NCBI GenBank assembly: GCA_949128115.1
Contig: OX421966.1
Location: 51,767,416 to 51,831,415 of the forward strand
Length of the DNA: 64,000 nt
Direction: 5' to 3'
Source: Anaspis maculata
Taxonomy: Eukaryota > Arthropoda > Insecta > Coleoptera > Scraptiidae
A program made the translations under genes and the position numbers. Positions 40,280 through 50,914 of the stretch are shown here, piece after piece; positions within the stretch are counted from its first letter, which is position 1; every line of letters starts with the position of its first letter. The notes under the pieces are model-generated. The model saw only the letters and a program-made list of their open reading frames with translations. It did no database searches and was not told the DNA's origin.

Positions 40280-42016
40280 TCAACTGTCACCACCACCAAA
40301 GTTGAACCTAAACGAATTATCGGACGCTGTGATGGTGGGACAATGCGCTTTCACGGGAGCGTCCGGAGGACTTTGTCGTATTTCTGGATTTATTTGCAGC
40401 ATTTCCATATTGGATTGTACTTCTTGGTTCAACGTCGCATCTGGATTCGCTCCAGATTCTGGACAGGACCCTGATGGTTCGTGGTGAAAATTGAATCTAA
40501 ATTCATTCGTTTTGCTCCCGGCTTTTCGCACGAAAACCGAGTTCTGACTTGGAGGTGCTGGTGCGATTTTGACCGAGGTTTTTCCTGGAAATAAAAAAAA
40601 ATCAGTTGGTCGAATCGATCGATGGAGTGAAATTATAATATTGGAATTTTGGAAACCAACGTTTTTTCAACATTTTCTTCTCTTCTTCGGCCATTTTCGC
40701 CCGGTAATCTCCAAAAGCGCCCCTCATCACTTGACGTTTCTTGATAATGGGGGCCGTGTTGCTCATCAACGTCGCTAAGTCTTTCGATGACTGTTGTGCT
40801 GTGAAAAATATTGAATATTCAAGTTAAATAGGGTCCATTTCAAGATGATAACTTGATTAATGTATAATATCATCAAACACGTTGTTCAACAATAACATCC
40901 GACCGAAAAATTGTTTAAAAAAATGTCTGTTCTGTGAATGAAGATCAAAGTTTTGAAAATATTTTTCGCGCCAAAAACACGTCTACTTTCGTAATGGCCG
41001 TACTGACGGTCACAACTCAATGACCCTGAACATTTACTTGGCAACCGTCACTATCTGGAATTGAGCAGTGGCGTATTCAGGCTGTCCGGGTGGGTATTTG
41101 AACAGCTGCCAGCCTCAAGCGCCACCCCCCCCCCCCCTAGCCCTGTTTGAAAATTCAAATTAAATTTTAAAATTTATTCAAAATACCTATACCATACCTA
41201 GTTTGTTCTTGACATCACTACGCCACTGCGAATATACGATTTTTTACGAAGGGCATTCATCTATTTTTGGGGATAGAACAAATTAACCCCTAAACCCTAA
41301 GACGGGTCGACATCAAACCGCTCAAGGCCCAAGTGCATGCAAGTTGCCTACCCTACCGTTTTTGAGTTTAATATAAAAAAAATGCATATTTGCGAGAGAC
41401 CCCTAAATCTATCAGGTTATATTTGATTTCAGACTCCTATCGCAAGTGTGTTTTGTCTAAAAGTTGAGAATAAGAACACCTGTACGTATTCACGTTTAGT
41501 GAATCCATCAATGAGAAAGTGTGCTACTGAGCCTCACGCGCGTTAAAGTTAAAGCATATTCACTTGTTTTGAGTTGGCTTTGGAAATGGAAACAAAATAT
41601 TTTCGACTAAATAATGAATCCTCGTCCAAAGCCAACTTCGAATGGAAATTTTGAGCACACTTGTCTGGCAGTATACCTATCGCTGGCTGTTGAACACAAA
41701 AAACCGTTGTTTTTTTTTAACGATCTTTCAACATATCTAGTAGGTACCTACCTAAGTATACTTATTTGGAAACAAACACGAGAAAAAACGAACCTTCCTT
41801 CGGTTTGAGCTTTCCAGAATTCAGAGCTATCCTGAGGTTTTGAATGCACCAACACAGCTCGGCTTCAAATTTGTGCTCCAATTCGGGGTCTGTTTGGGCA
41901 GTAGAAGGCCCTGCTGTCTCCTCTACACGACCGGGGGGCTGCGAGGTAGAGACAAGTTTGGGGGGGCCCGGTGTTGGTCTTCCGGGGTTTTTGTGGAGCT
42001 TCAGCTTGGGCGGCAT
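40280..42016 (-). CDS. UPF0488 (C8orf33/CG14286-like) protein, 3 exons
   Basis: Conserved eukaryotic protein of the UPF0488 family; its molecular function is not established. I rebuilt three exons on the minus strand: 42016-41794, 40798-40661 and 40584-40280 (223+138+305 nt), giving 221 aa with closing phases. Exon 1 starts MPPK and holds the family signature around residues 50-74 (FEAELCWCIQNL, then GKLKPKE). Exon 2 carries the core TAPIIKKRQVMRGAFGDYRA followed by an acidic/lysine-rich helix. Exon 3 has two FRFNF motifs, one at the extreme C-terminus as in relatives. The exon 1 donor and both acceptors look good; the exon 2 donor (AAAAAAC|GTTGGT) is weak but is the one that keeps frame. An AATAAA lies at 40228-40223, about 55 bp past the stop. 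Intron 1 (40799-41793) contains an interspersed repeat with a hAT-like core. Family assignment is from memory of the signature motifs. Confidence 0.85.
40830..41360 (+). repeat. Interspersed repeat with hAT-like core, copy 2
   Basis: Counterpart of 5680-6225; core CAGTGGCGTATTC (41067) to CTACGCCACTG (ends about 41228). It lies in intron 1 of the UPF0488 gene. Confidence 0.65.
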
Positions 42017-43130
42017 TCTCTATCTAACAATTATTGAACCTTTACTGTCTACAAGTCGTATAAATTGTTAAAACTTGGCAAAAAAACACAACGTGGTTGT
42101 TTTCGAGGTTATGTTGTCATTGGATGACTATATATTGACAGCTGTCATCCCAATGTGTCACCCGAATTCAAAAAATAACTAGATTTTTGCATTCTTACGC
42201 CATCTGTTAGGGGAAAAGCCGACTGTTGTTGGTCCGGTACAGTCACCTTCTATTTTTAATTTTTACTGAATCCGTTTTCAAATATTTGTTTTGAATCTTC
42301 AAGCACTTTCGTAGTTTTTTTGGCTTATCACTGAATTTAAAAGTAATAATTGAAAATGAGGCACTTCAATAGCATTGGGATTAGGTCAAATAACACTTAC
42401 AAGCATAAAATCACTTGATTATTTAGAAAATTGAGTAATACTTATAGGTATTGAAAAGTAAGAAGGTGCTTCACAAACTTACTATACTACCTCGAGTTGC
42501 TTCTCTTCAGATTTGGAAAATGAGCTATAAGTACCTACCAATGTTGAAAATATCAAAAATATTAGTATTTCACTGGAACTTTCAACAAAATACGAGAAAA
42601 ATTGAGCAGAAGAAAATTGAGCCATTTTATTTTGTATTGTTTCAATCCAAGGATTAATAAATTGGATGTAGAATTCTTTCAAGAAAATTTAGATGAAAGA
42701 AGTTCAAAGAATAACACAAAGCTTGTTGAAAATTATAAAGAAATATACCTACCTAGTTTTAGCAAAAAATATCGACTGAAACTAATAATAGTGCCAAAGC
42801 AAATTTGAAATAGAAATGAAAATTGAAGGCATATCAGAAGAGGAAGCGCGCGGCTTCCAAAATATAAAATAATTGAAATCAGGTGGCTGTTAATGTGCCC
42901 AACTGAAATATGTATAATCAGAGTATTTAGTAAAATATGTTTAGCGAATCGAATGAGTAGGAAGAAAATAGAATTTTATCCTTTTTGGAAAAGCCTAGGG
43001 AACACCTTTAAAACCTCAAAGCAGTTTTTGTTAGATTTTACAAGCTATCTCCGCTTTTAGCAGCGAACTTTAAAGCGATAAAATAGCGAATTTCAAATCA
43101 TTTCTCCTGTTCTACCCCTTCATATCATGC
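42017..43130. other. UPF0488 upstream region; no gene recognised
   Basis: AT-rich sequence upstream of the UPF0488 start. Short ORFs at 42451-42808 overlap on both strands and look non-coding. Confidence 0.35.
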
Positions 43131-43404
43131 CAAAATCTCCACAGGGTGTTGCAGAACCGACGTAAAATCGTATCTCCAAAACGGTTGGTGCTAGAGGCTC
43201 CAAATTTGGCATATATAACTCTTTAGTCATCGTGCGATGATTGACACAGTTTTTGATTTAATAGCAGGAAATGCAAACTCGAATTTCAATGAACAATTGT
43301 ATAAATCGAAAAAACGGGTGAAAAAAACCTCCCCTCTTGCGCGTTTTTGGCGCAAGCCCCACTGTGCCCGTTTTAACTTCACTTTCTAATAGTAAGCCTT
43401 TCCA

Positions 43405-43844
43405 GTGGCATTTTCGTTGCATATCCGACCCTTTATCATGAAGAATCAAGCCAACAAACACGTCAGTTTTCGTCAGGTGAGAATTACAACCAGAGAATTT
43501 TTGAACACGCTTCCCAAAATACCCAATGATTCTAGATTGTTGACTGTGCTGAAGACGGATCGTTTTTCAAGTGTTGTTTCATCACTGGAAGCTTCATAGG
43601 GCTGCTTCTAAAAATCACAGAGATGTCTTCCAATAGATTCCTGTGCTCTTTAAAAATCGATGTTGTCCAATTGAAAAGCTACAGCGACGCGTTTTCAGTC
43701 AACTTGAGAATGTGGGACTGTTCAACTGGCGATTTGGAGTACAGCAAGGCTTTGAAAAGCGACGAATTGTTTTTCGTGATTGTAAAAAATGGTCATTTTG
43801 GACGAATGAAGCAGTTTGAAATAAAAATTTCCAATGTCATGTAA
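43405..43844 (+). CDS. Hypothetical small gene or exon pair, unidentified
   Basis: Two adjacent open stretches have coding-like codon use but match no family I know. The first (43405-43599; first ATG at 43438 in the same frame) reads MKNQANKHVSFRQ then VRITTREF. The second (43623-43844, 73 aa) starts MSSNRFLCSLKID and contains LRMWDCSTGD. They are in different frames. A good donor (CGTCAG|GTGAGA, about 43479) and an AG just before the second ATG would join them in frame (MKNQANKHVSFRQ+MSSNRF...) across a ~143 bp intron. An AATAAA at 43968-43973 follows on this strand, so the transcript would be tail to tail with NME6 and overlap its 3' UTR. The sequence just upstream (43140-43380) looks repeat-derived, so a transposon fragment is the alternative. 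Confidence 0.35.
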
Positions 43845-43989
43845 AGTTGCAGTTTTGATTCATAGTCATGTGTTACGAAAGTGCGAAAAACTGCTGCAGC
43901 AACAGAAGCGCCCATAAACCATGTGAAATAACTGCATTTTAATTGATCTAATTTATTTTACGTCCTCAATAAAATATTATTGGAATTTA

Positions 43990-44656
43990 TCATCGAGTTT
44001 CAGACTTATTTGACGCGTTATTCAAACATTTATCTCCTAAGCATTTATGTATAAAATTTTCTTCGTCAAATTTGACTTCGCCTTTTCGAAAGTACGGTTC
44101 GCACTCTTCATACCACTGTTCAATACAGAATTCCGGGAAAACTATGCTCACTTCTCTCTTGACTGACTCCGGTGAATCTAGAAACAGAGCTATGAACTTA
44201 GCAAATTGATATTTTGAAGCGAAAAGTACCTGCTCCATGTGTGGCGTTCCTGGTATCAGACAGCCCGTACTTGGCTCTGAGAGTGTGAGGCGCTTCGTAC
44301 TGGGCTTTGAACACTTTAGTCGGGCCCATGATTTCTCTCCACTTAGCTATGCTGTCTTCTCTGGCCATCACCATCAAATCTGTAGGACCACTGCAATTCG
44401 AGCTTTGCAATCTTTTTTTTAATTGAAATAATTTGAGTTCAGACCTGGTCATGGAAGTAACAAGTCTTTGATAAAAGAACTTTCCTTTGTGTTCGCCGTA
44501 AAAGCTCTCGGCTTCTTTGGGGGTGAAAGCGTGTCTTTTGCACTTGACCAACTTAAAGTTGCACTTCAAGATTTCTTTTCGAATACAGTTGACAACAATT
44601 GGATTTTTGATAACGTGCGGTTTTAACATTGCAAATGTTAACTGTAAACGGTCCAT
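43990..44656 (-). CDS. NME6: Nucleoside diphosphate kinase, NME6 type, 3 exons
   Basis: Nucleoside diphosphate kinase-fold protein of the NME6 subgroup, which in animals is linked to mitochondrial nucleotide supply. Exons: 44656-44445, 44390-44230 and 44177-43990 (212+161+188 nt = 186 aa plus stop), with GT-AG introns of 54 and 52 bp and closing phases. The ATP/phosphate region starts LQLTFAMLKPHVI, followed by GKFFYQRLV, SGPTDLMVMA (residues 71-80), IMGPTKVF and the active-site block DTRNATHGAD with the catalytic His at residue 122. The block is split by intron 2; the usual HGSD reads HGAD here. The C-terminal extension FPEFCIEQWYEECEP is typical of NME6 rather than of NME1/2. I chose ATG 44656 (MDRLQLTF) because homologous sequence begins there; the frame stays open upstream to 44824. 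AATAAA at 43957-43952. Confidence 0.92.
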
Positions 44657-45230
44657 TTCAACAGCATTGTTTATGAAAACACCGTTTTCGTGCTGCGAAA
44701 ACTGTTTGAATTTATTGAGGTTATGCCAAACGTCAGTAACGTCACAACGTCGCGTCACACATGGCGGAAATGTCAATTCTGTCACTGATTTTTTTACCAT
44801 CAACATCAACAGTCTCCAATACAAGTATCCACGTTGGCATTGGACTGGTTTATATGAATTTGTATTGAATAATTTTTATTGTTGCAGACAAGGTGTAACG
44901 GCTGTACAAGGAAAAACGTGTGAAGAACTGTATCGCTTCGAGTTTATGGTTCAAGTATGCTCTGCCCAATGACGTAAGTGTCAAGCAAACGTCACTGTGA
45001 CGTTTGATATTTGTTTACAAACAATCGTCTATTTGAAATAGGTAGACTTTTCTAGGTAGACGCAATAATACAATCAATACCAGTGCCTGTACAGTAATTA
45101 TTAACGTGATAAATACCAGTGCCTAGCATTTTTGACGTGACTATGTCAGAAAAACAAGAGATTCAAATTAATTTTGACGTTCGCGTGAGTCGTCTTTTTT
45201 TGTGTTCGTGTTGAAATTCTTAGATGAAGT
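44657..45230. promoter_or_regulatory. Presumptive bidirectional promoter NME6 / ENKD1
   Basis: The 574 bp between the divergent start codons of NME6 (-) and the ENKD1-like gene (+) hold no recognisable repeat. There is no clear TATA box. CGTCACAACG- and TGACGTT-like half sites occur near 44740-44750 and 45173. A GTGAGT donor near 45184 and a TTCTTAG acceptor before 45224 suggest a short 5' UTR intron for ENKD1; an in-frame TGA directly precedes its ATG. Confidence 0.5.
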
Positions 45231-48200
45231 ATGAATACTTCGACTTTGAGAGGGGTTTTCCCCGAACCAAGTGAGTATCCACACCAGGGTCGCGATTTTC
45301 CTTTGAGTGACCAAAAACGCTTCACAGAGCCTGTCCCCAGACGGAACTTCATGCGCGAAAACATCAGGCACCTGAAACAGATGCAAGGTCTGGTGGACAA
45401 GGAGGAGCCTTCAGTTTCGCAGTCGCAGATCTCAACCAAAATCAACGCTAAATACCGACACGTCCCGTCCAGGGTGCGTATAGGGCTCGTGGTTTTTTTT
45501 ACGTGCTGTGTGAATTTAAATCCAGTCTTTGCAGGTCTTTTCGAATTTGAACAGCCGATCAGGGAGGGGGTTCAACTTTGAGACGCGCAAGCCTTTCGGG
45601 ATCAATTTGAGGGCCAGTGCACCGGAGGGGACGCGCGAGAAAAAAATCGTGCACAGAGGAGTGCAAACCGAGCGACCCGAGGATGTCGGCAAGATGAAGT
45701 CTGAGAGCCCATACTTGTCGCCCAAAGCCGTGAAGAAGGGATCGCCGACGCCACAGACGCGGGCGGACCAAGGGGATTCTCTTGCGAAAAACGTCCAAAA
45801 ACTGGGTTAGATTTCTGTCCAAATCTATGTAGAGCAATTACAAATATTTTGAATCACCTGATTCCTGGAAATCTGTTTCTAAAAAACAGTATTTTGCAGA
45901 TTATTCTCATAAAAACAACTTAAACCACATTAACAGGTTCATAACTAACGACAGGTTCTTATGTTGATCAAAAGTTTGAAGGAAATAACCGATATTTTGA
46001 ACAATTTTATTGTCATAAATGCCTTCTTGAGTGCTAAGCGTTGAATTTCAAGTCAGTGACGCAATTGCCACTCATTTACGGCATTGATAAGCCAATCATC
46101 GCGTCGAATTGTGTTATGTTGCCATAGTGAGCATAGACTTACGCTACACTTGCGTGGGCGTATCTCCAACTTGAAATTGAGCCCTAGGCTATTAGGTATA
46201 TACCCAACAAACATGTCAAATAAACTATTATGGTACGTCCAGCACCTTTGTGTTTCGAGTGATCTGGCAGATTTGTTTTTAAGTTTTCAGATCTAAACTA
46301 TAGAAAATCCCTGAAACTTTTGTAGCGGTTACACTGACGATATTCCGCGCGATGGTTCACGATGACATAGAATGTCGTCCGAGCACTTTTTCAAAACGCA
46401 CATTTACGCTACAGATAACCGGTTTTTGTTGCGGAACATAGCAAACGCTTGGTTTCAATGTATACAGGATGTTCCAATGGAAACGAGCCACCCTAAATAA
46501 ATTTTTGCCTGGTGAAATTTAGGAAATAATCCAAGACCCGTCGATTTTTGTTTCGAGAGTGACATATAAAGCATACATTGGCAAATTTCTATCCTGAACC
46601 CTCTCACCTCCACTCACCCCAATTTCGAAATTTCAAATGACACCACCTCACCTACTTTGCGATACATCAAATTGAAGAGAATTATTCAATTCATTTTTAT
46701 TTTCCATATTCATTTTCATTCATTTTTAACCCCTCCATTAAATTGGACATTCTGAGTATTTTAGGAGGAAAGGGAATTTTAAAAATATTTTGTTCCGGAA
46801 GAGAGTTCAATTCTCTTCAATTTGATATGTGATATATCACAAAGTAGTAGGTATATCACAAATTGGAGGACTCGGGAAATTTTGTAAATTTCACCTGGCA
46901 AAAATTTATTCAGGGTGGCTCGTTTTCATTGGAACACCTGTATAGTCCAGGAGCTTATGTAATATAGGTTTCCTCAAAAGAGAGATGGAGAATCCGCGAT
47001 TCCGCGCAGCTGTTTTCGGCACGTTCTGGGCACAGTGTGCCATGAGTTATCGCGCCATTTGTATTTACATTGCTCCGCCGTGTTGAAAGGGCGTTTTATT
47101 TTTTGAATTCTAAAGCCAACCATGCTGGGAAAGTCGCTAAAAATATAACGAACTTCTCAATGAATATTGCAAATAAATATTTCGCATAGAAGAATTTGCC
47201 AGAGAGGCATTTGATGCGTGGACACAACTATTTTTGTAATGGATGTATCAACGATATATGGACGTGCCCAGAAAGCACAGGTAAGTGCGTGTTCCAAGTC
47301 CCAGCTTTAATACTTTTAATGCTGTAGGTATTATGGCCATCACTGTATAACTTGTGGACTTGCATAGTGGCACACAACATTTATTTACCATAACTACTTG
47401 TAAAAACTGTATAAATACCAATAATAACACCATCAAATGATCAAAACACATGTTCGGCTTACGGAATCGGGGCAATGTTGGCACACTATGACTGCGACGA
47501 TTTACTGTGCAATCGAACGTGACGTCACGGGCCAGAAAGAGACGCTCAATTTAGGAAACCTGTATTGAGGTCTCCAATTTTCCGTTGTCTCTCTTTACTG
47601 TGACGTCATGCGTATAAGATACGGTTAATCGAGGTCATTGGGCGCTTCCCAATAAGGCGTATAAGGACACAATTGGACACATATGGACACAATTCGACAC
47701 AGCTAGCGTTCCAATAGCAGTAATAGCACCACTTGTCGACACAATCGAAACATTGGCGAGGCTGAGTTTGGCATTGAGCTGGCAAGTGCACTTTGACATT
47801 GCGTATCAGCCTTGTCGCAGTTATTGGAAATCGCCCCATGTTTTTTGAGGTATGACATTTCGTTTCTGACATAATGGGAAATTTTCGAATCTGACAAGCG
47901 CTCTGTCGTGTATTTATTTGATTTCAGCATGGATTTCATGATTTCACTTGTTCTTACCCTCGTTCTTACCAATAAGTGTGTTATATATAGTGGAAAACTG
48001 AAAGATACTTACAGAAATGGTTCAAGGGTGTTGTGTCGCTCTATGCGAGTGCGATAATAAGACGAATACACCCGGCATGCACCGGTTCACGAAAGACCCA
48101 AACTTGATGGAAGTGTGGCTGCACCAGCACCAGCAGGGATCGCGCTGCACCAGACACGTGCATCTTACTACGAAAAAACTCTATTACTTCGTCCATTAAA

Positions 48201-50629
48201 AACTCCCTTATGGGCTCTAGTGACTTTCCCCACATGATAATGGGAACAGTATAGCTATCCGATTCAAAATTCCCGCAAAAGTCAGAAACGAAACGTCCAA
48301 ACGTCATAAACGTCAAAACGTCAAAGGTGACCTCGAAAAACTATGGTATTTTCTATCTCCTAAAATTGGAAAGGTCAATTAAAAAGCATTCCGTGGGATT
48401 TTGAATAAAGGAGCATACCGACCATGTGGAATACATTCCTTGAATGGGCAGCAATCACACCTCACCGGGTGTTTTGCTTGAATTTCTTGCAGGGGATTTA
48501 TACAGGGTGAAACAGGAAAAAAAGAAAAAATTATATACCCTGAACTATAGATGGTGGAGCGATACAAATCACCAGGTGGGTGCCGACCATGTGGAATACA
48601 TTCCTTGAATGGGCAGCAATCACACCTCACCGGGTGTTTTGCTTAAATTTCTTGCAGGGGATTTATACAGGGTGAAACAGGAAAAAAAGAAAAATATATA
48701 TACCCTGATCTATAGATGGTGGAGCGATACAAATCACCAGGTGGATGCCCGACTTGATGCTTTTGAAGGTTCTGCTTAAAAAAATGACATTCGTGGTAAA
48801 TAGGGTAAAAAACAAAAACTTGAAAATTAAATTTATTATTTTGAAAAAATCACCGCCAAAAAACCAAAACCGTGTCTGATTTAAAAATGGGTCTACACGA
48901 CGCCCAAAGCAATCTACTTCCGATATCAGTTGGAATTTTTCGAAAAAAGTTAGTCCCCTACGAGGAAAGAACGTCCGAGTTGAGTCCTGCACTAAACATG
49001 GGTAGTCCTGGTCAAAATCTGATCGAGCGGCCGTCTCCAGTGGTAACAGCCAGGTGAAAATTTAAAAACTCGTAACGTCCAACTGAGAATTGGTGGAGAG
49101 CTGAAACTGCGGGCTTGATTTGATTATTTTGTTTTGTTGTTTCCTACCAAATTTGGTTCCAATCCAGCGGTTAGATTTTGAATAATTGAATGGCAAAGTT
49201 TTTTTATAGAAGATTACGGAGCTGTGTGTGTATGTTTCTGTAATCTTATACGTTTTGACCGACAGCTGTCAAACGGAAGTGTCACCATCAAAAATGAAAT
49301 AACATAAGTTGTATCTCACGAAACTTGACTTGCAATATGTCATTCAAAACTGTTGGAAGTACCGGGTGTTTATAAACGTCTGTGATCGCATCGCCTTTGG
49401 AATCCCCTCTCGATCACTACAATTGCGCCTGTTACTACGTTTTTCGGCCTGACCCAAGCCTGCCGCGATCACAGTCTCTTATAAACACCCCGTATTTCTC
49501 CATCTGTCATCTGTCAAATACGAGGTCAAATATAAAAAATGTGAAAGTTCAAAGCTTTGTTATTTGATTATTCAAAATCTATCTGATGAATTGGGACCAC
49601 ATTTTTGCATTTCAAGCTTTTCACCTTTTTCCAGCCTAGAGCTACGAATTTTTATTTATTTTTTCCGTTTCACTCTGTATAAATCCCTGCAAAAAATTCA
49701 AGCAAAACACATGGTGAGGTGTGATTGCTGGCCATCTAAGGAATGTATTCCACGTAGTAGCTATACATCTAGATGCTCATTCATTCAAAATCCTACGGGA
49801 TTACATAAGCTCCTGGACTAATAAGAAAAGAACGTATTTTTCCGACTCCTGTTTTGAATTTCACGTCAATTGTCAAACGAATCGAAGCACTCTTCGATTA
49901 TTTGATAGTTTATGAAAACTTAATCTGACCTAGACTTTTCGACCCCTTTATATAAAAAATCTGATGTCGACACGGCTTTTAAATACAAGTTTTAGGCCTG
50001 GCGGACCGAAAGTCTTAACGACTTCTTGGACTCCGATAGCTTCATTATTGCGCGGTTTATAATGAAAACCAGTGCTGTTTCCCTTAGCATTATGAATACC
50101 TAAGTACTCAACTATACTATTTGAAAGTAAAGGCGAAAACAATAAATAACAGAACAATTGATTAATTATTGTAGCACTCGACGAAAAACACGACTACGTC
50201 AAAGCCAACATCAAAAACATCAAGCAAAAATTAAAGCAAGACCCTTTCGATCCCACCCTTCCGCCCAAGGACTACCAGAAAGGCGCCTTGCCGAAATACC
50301 TCTCGAAAATGCCTACCAAATGTAACGGCGACACAGAAGAAAAGTCCAATTTGGTTCTGTTACCGGACGAAGAACGGAAAGAGTACCTTCGAGTCGCCAG
50401 AGACAGTAAGTATACTATACTACCAACTTGTAAAATCGTATCAGATTGTTTTGACGTTTTCGTTCTAGATTACGCCGGCCTGATCAAAGAACTAAACACC
50501 ATGCCGATACGGAACGACACGCTAAAGAAGCGCAATAGGAAGATTCAGATCGAAGAAGAGCTGAAGCGCCTGGACGAGGTCATAAGGATTTTCCAAAAGC
50601 CCAAAGTTTTTGTGAAAGCTGACGCGTGA
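45231..50629 (+). CDS. ENKD1: Enkurin-domain protein, ENKD1-like, 4 exons
   Basis: Homologue of enkurin domain-containing protein 1, a microtubule/cilium-associated protein in vertebrates. Exons: 45231-45473, 45535-45805, 50175-50405, 50469-50629 (243+271+231+161 nt = 301 aa plus stop); all phases close. Exon 1 has the ENKD1-type block FMRENIRHLKQMQ and a VPSR junction. Exon 2 is basic and low in complexity. The enkurin domain occupies roughly residues 205-300: GALPKYLSK (from 208), LLPDEERKEYL, a YAGLIKELNTMPIRNDTL helix and the C-terminal IRIFQKPKVFVK signature. Intron 1 is 61 bp; intron 2 (45806-50174) is 4.4 kb and full of transposon debris; intron 3 is 63 bp. Overlapping AATAAA signals lie at 50667-50678. 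It is divergent from NME6 and tail to tail with RIDA. The start is the first ATG after an in-frame TGA. Confidence 0.88.
46459..46945. mobile_element. Foldback element 5 (~490 bp) in ENKD1 intron 2
   Basis: Arms from TATACAGGATGTTCCAATGG (46459) and CATTGGAACACCTGTATA (ends 46945), with GGGTGGCTCGTTTTC mirrored. Inner pairing TCAAATTGAAGAGAATT / AATTCTCTTCAATTTGA. Confidence 0.8.
47350..47390 (-). pseudogene. THAP zinc-finger N-terminal relic
   Basis: On the minus strand MVNKCCVPLCKS, the characteristic start of a THAP DNA-binding finger, followed by sequence that no longer matches. It sits in ENKD1 intron 2, probably from a P-element-like transposon. Confidence 0.5.
48017..48199 (+). pseudogene. 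THAP zinc-finger relic
   Basis: MVQGCCVALCECDNKTNTPG then MHRFTKDPNLMEVWLHQHQQ fits the first half of a THAP finger (M-V-x2-C-x4-C, then F/H-R-F-P-like and K-x-W-L-like positions). The later C-x2-H pair is not at the right spacing. It lies ~0.65 kb from the other fragment and on the opposite strand. Confidence 0.55.
48391..49800. mobile_element. Foldback element 6 in ENKD1 intron 2, with tandem duplication
   Basis: Left end CCGTGGGATTTTGAATAAAG (48391), right end TCATTCAAAATCCTACGGG (ends 49799). AAACACCCGGTGAGGTGTGA-type sequence is mirrored at both sides, as is TATACAGGGTGAAAC / GTTTCACTCTGTATA. The left arm carries a 165-bp direct duplication (48417-48581 and 48582-48746). The right arm carries a MITE at 49363-49491. 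Confidence 0.75.
49363..49491. mobile_element. 129-bp MITE inside foldback 6
   Basis: CGGGTGTTTATAAACGTCTG and CAGTCTCTTATAAACACCC with GTGATCGC / GCGATCAC inside. The related repeat at 22.3-22.6 kb lacks it. Confidence 0.75.
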
Positions 50630-50914
50630 TGACGTTTATGTTGGTGCATTGTGAAATTGCGTTGTTAATAAAAATAAAAATAATATGATTTCTGTTTGAA
50701 AACTTGAAACAAGAAAATCCTAGGTGTTCAGTGACAAGCAACAAGCCATCAGCATTCGATTCTTAATTATTTTATTATAGCGACTACTTTATACACCTTA
50801 TTAGCATAGCGACACTTGATTGGTTTTTATGTCTATTACTAATATTATTTAATATTACTGGATTGTGTCCTTTTCACTGAGAGATTCGCACTGGATCCAT
50901 AAAAACGTAGTTTT

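Noticed and set aside
45516..45837. Minus-strand ORFs of 69 and 92 aa
   Set aside because: Antisense of ENKD1 exon 2.
48417..48746. CRISPR-like direct repeats
   Set aside because: Only two 165-bp copies head to tail with no spacers; eukaryotic context.
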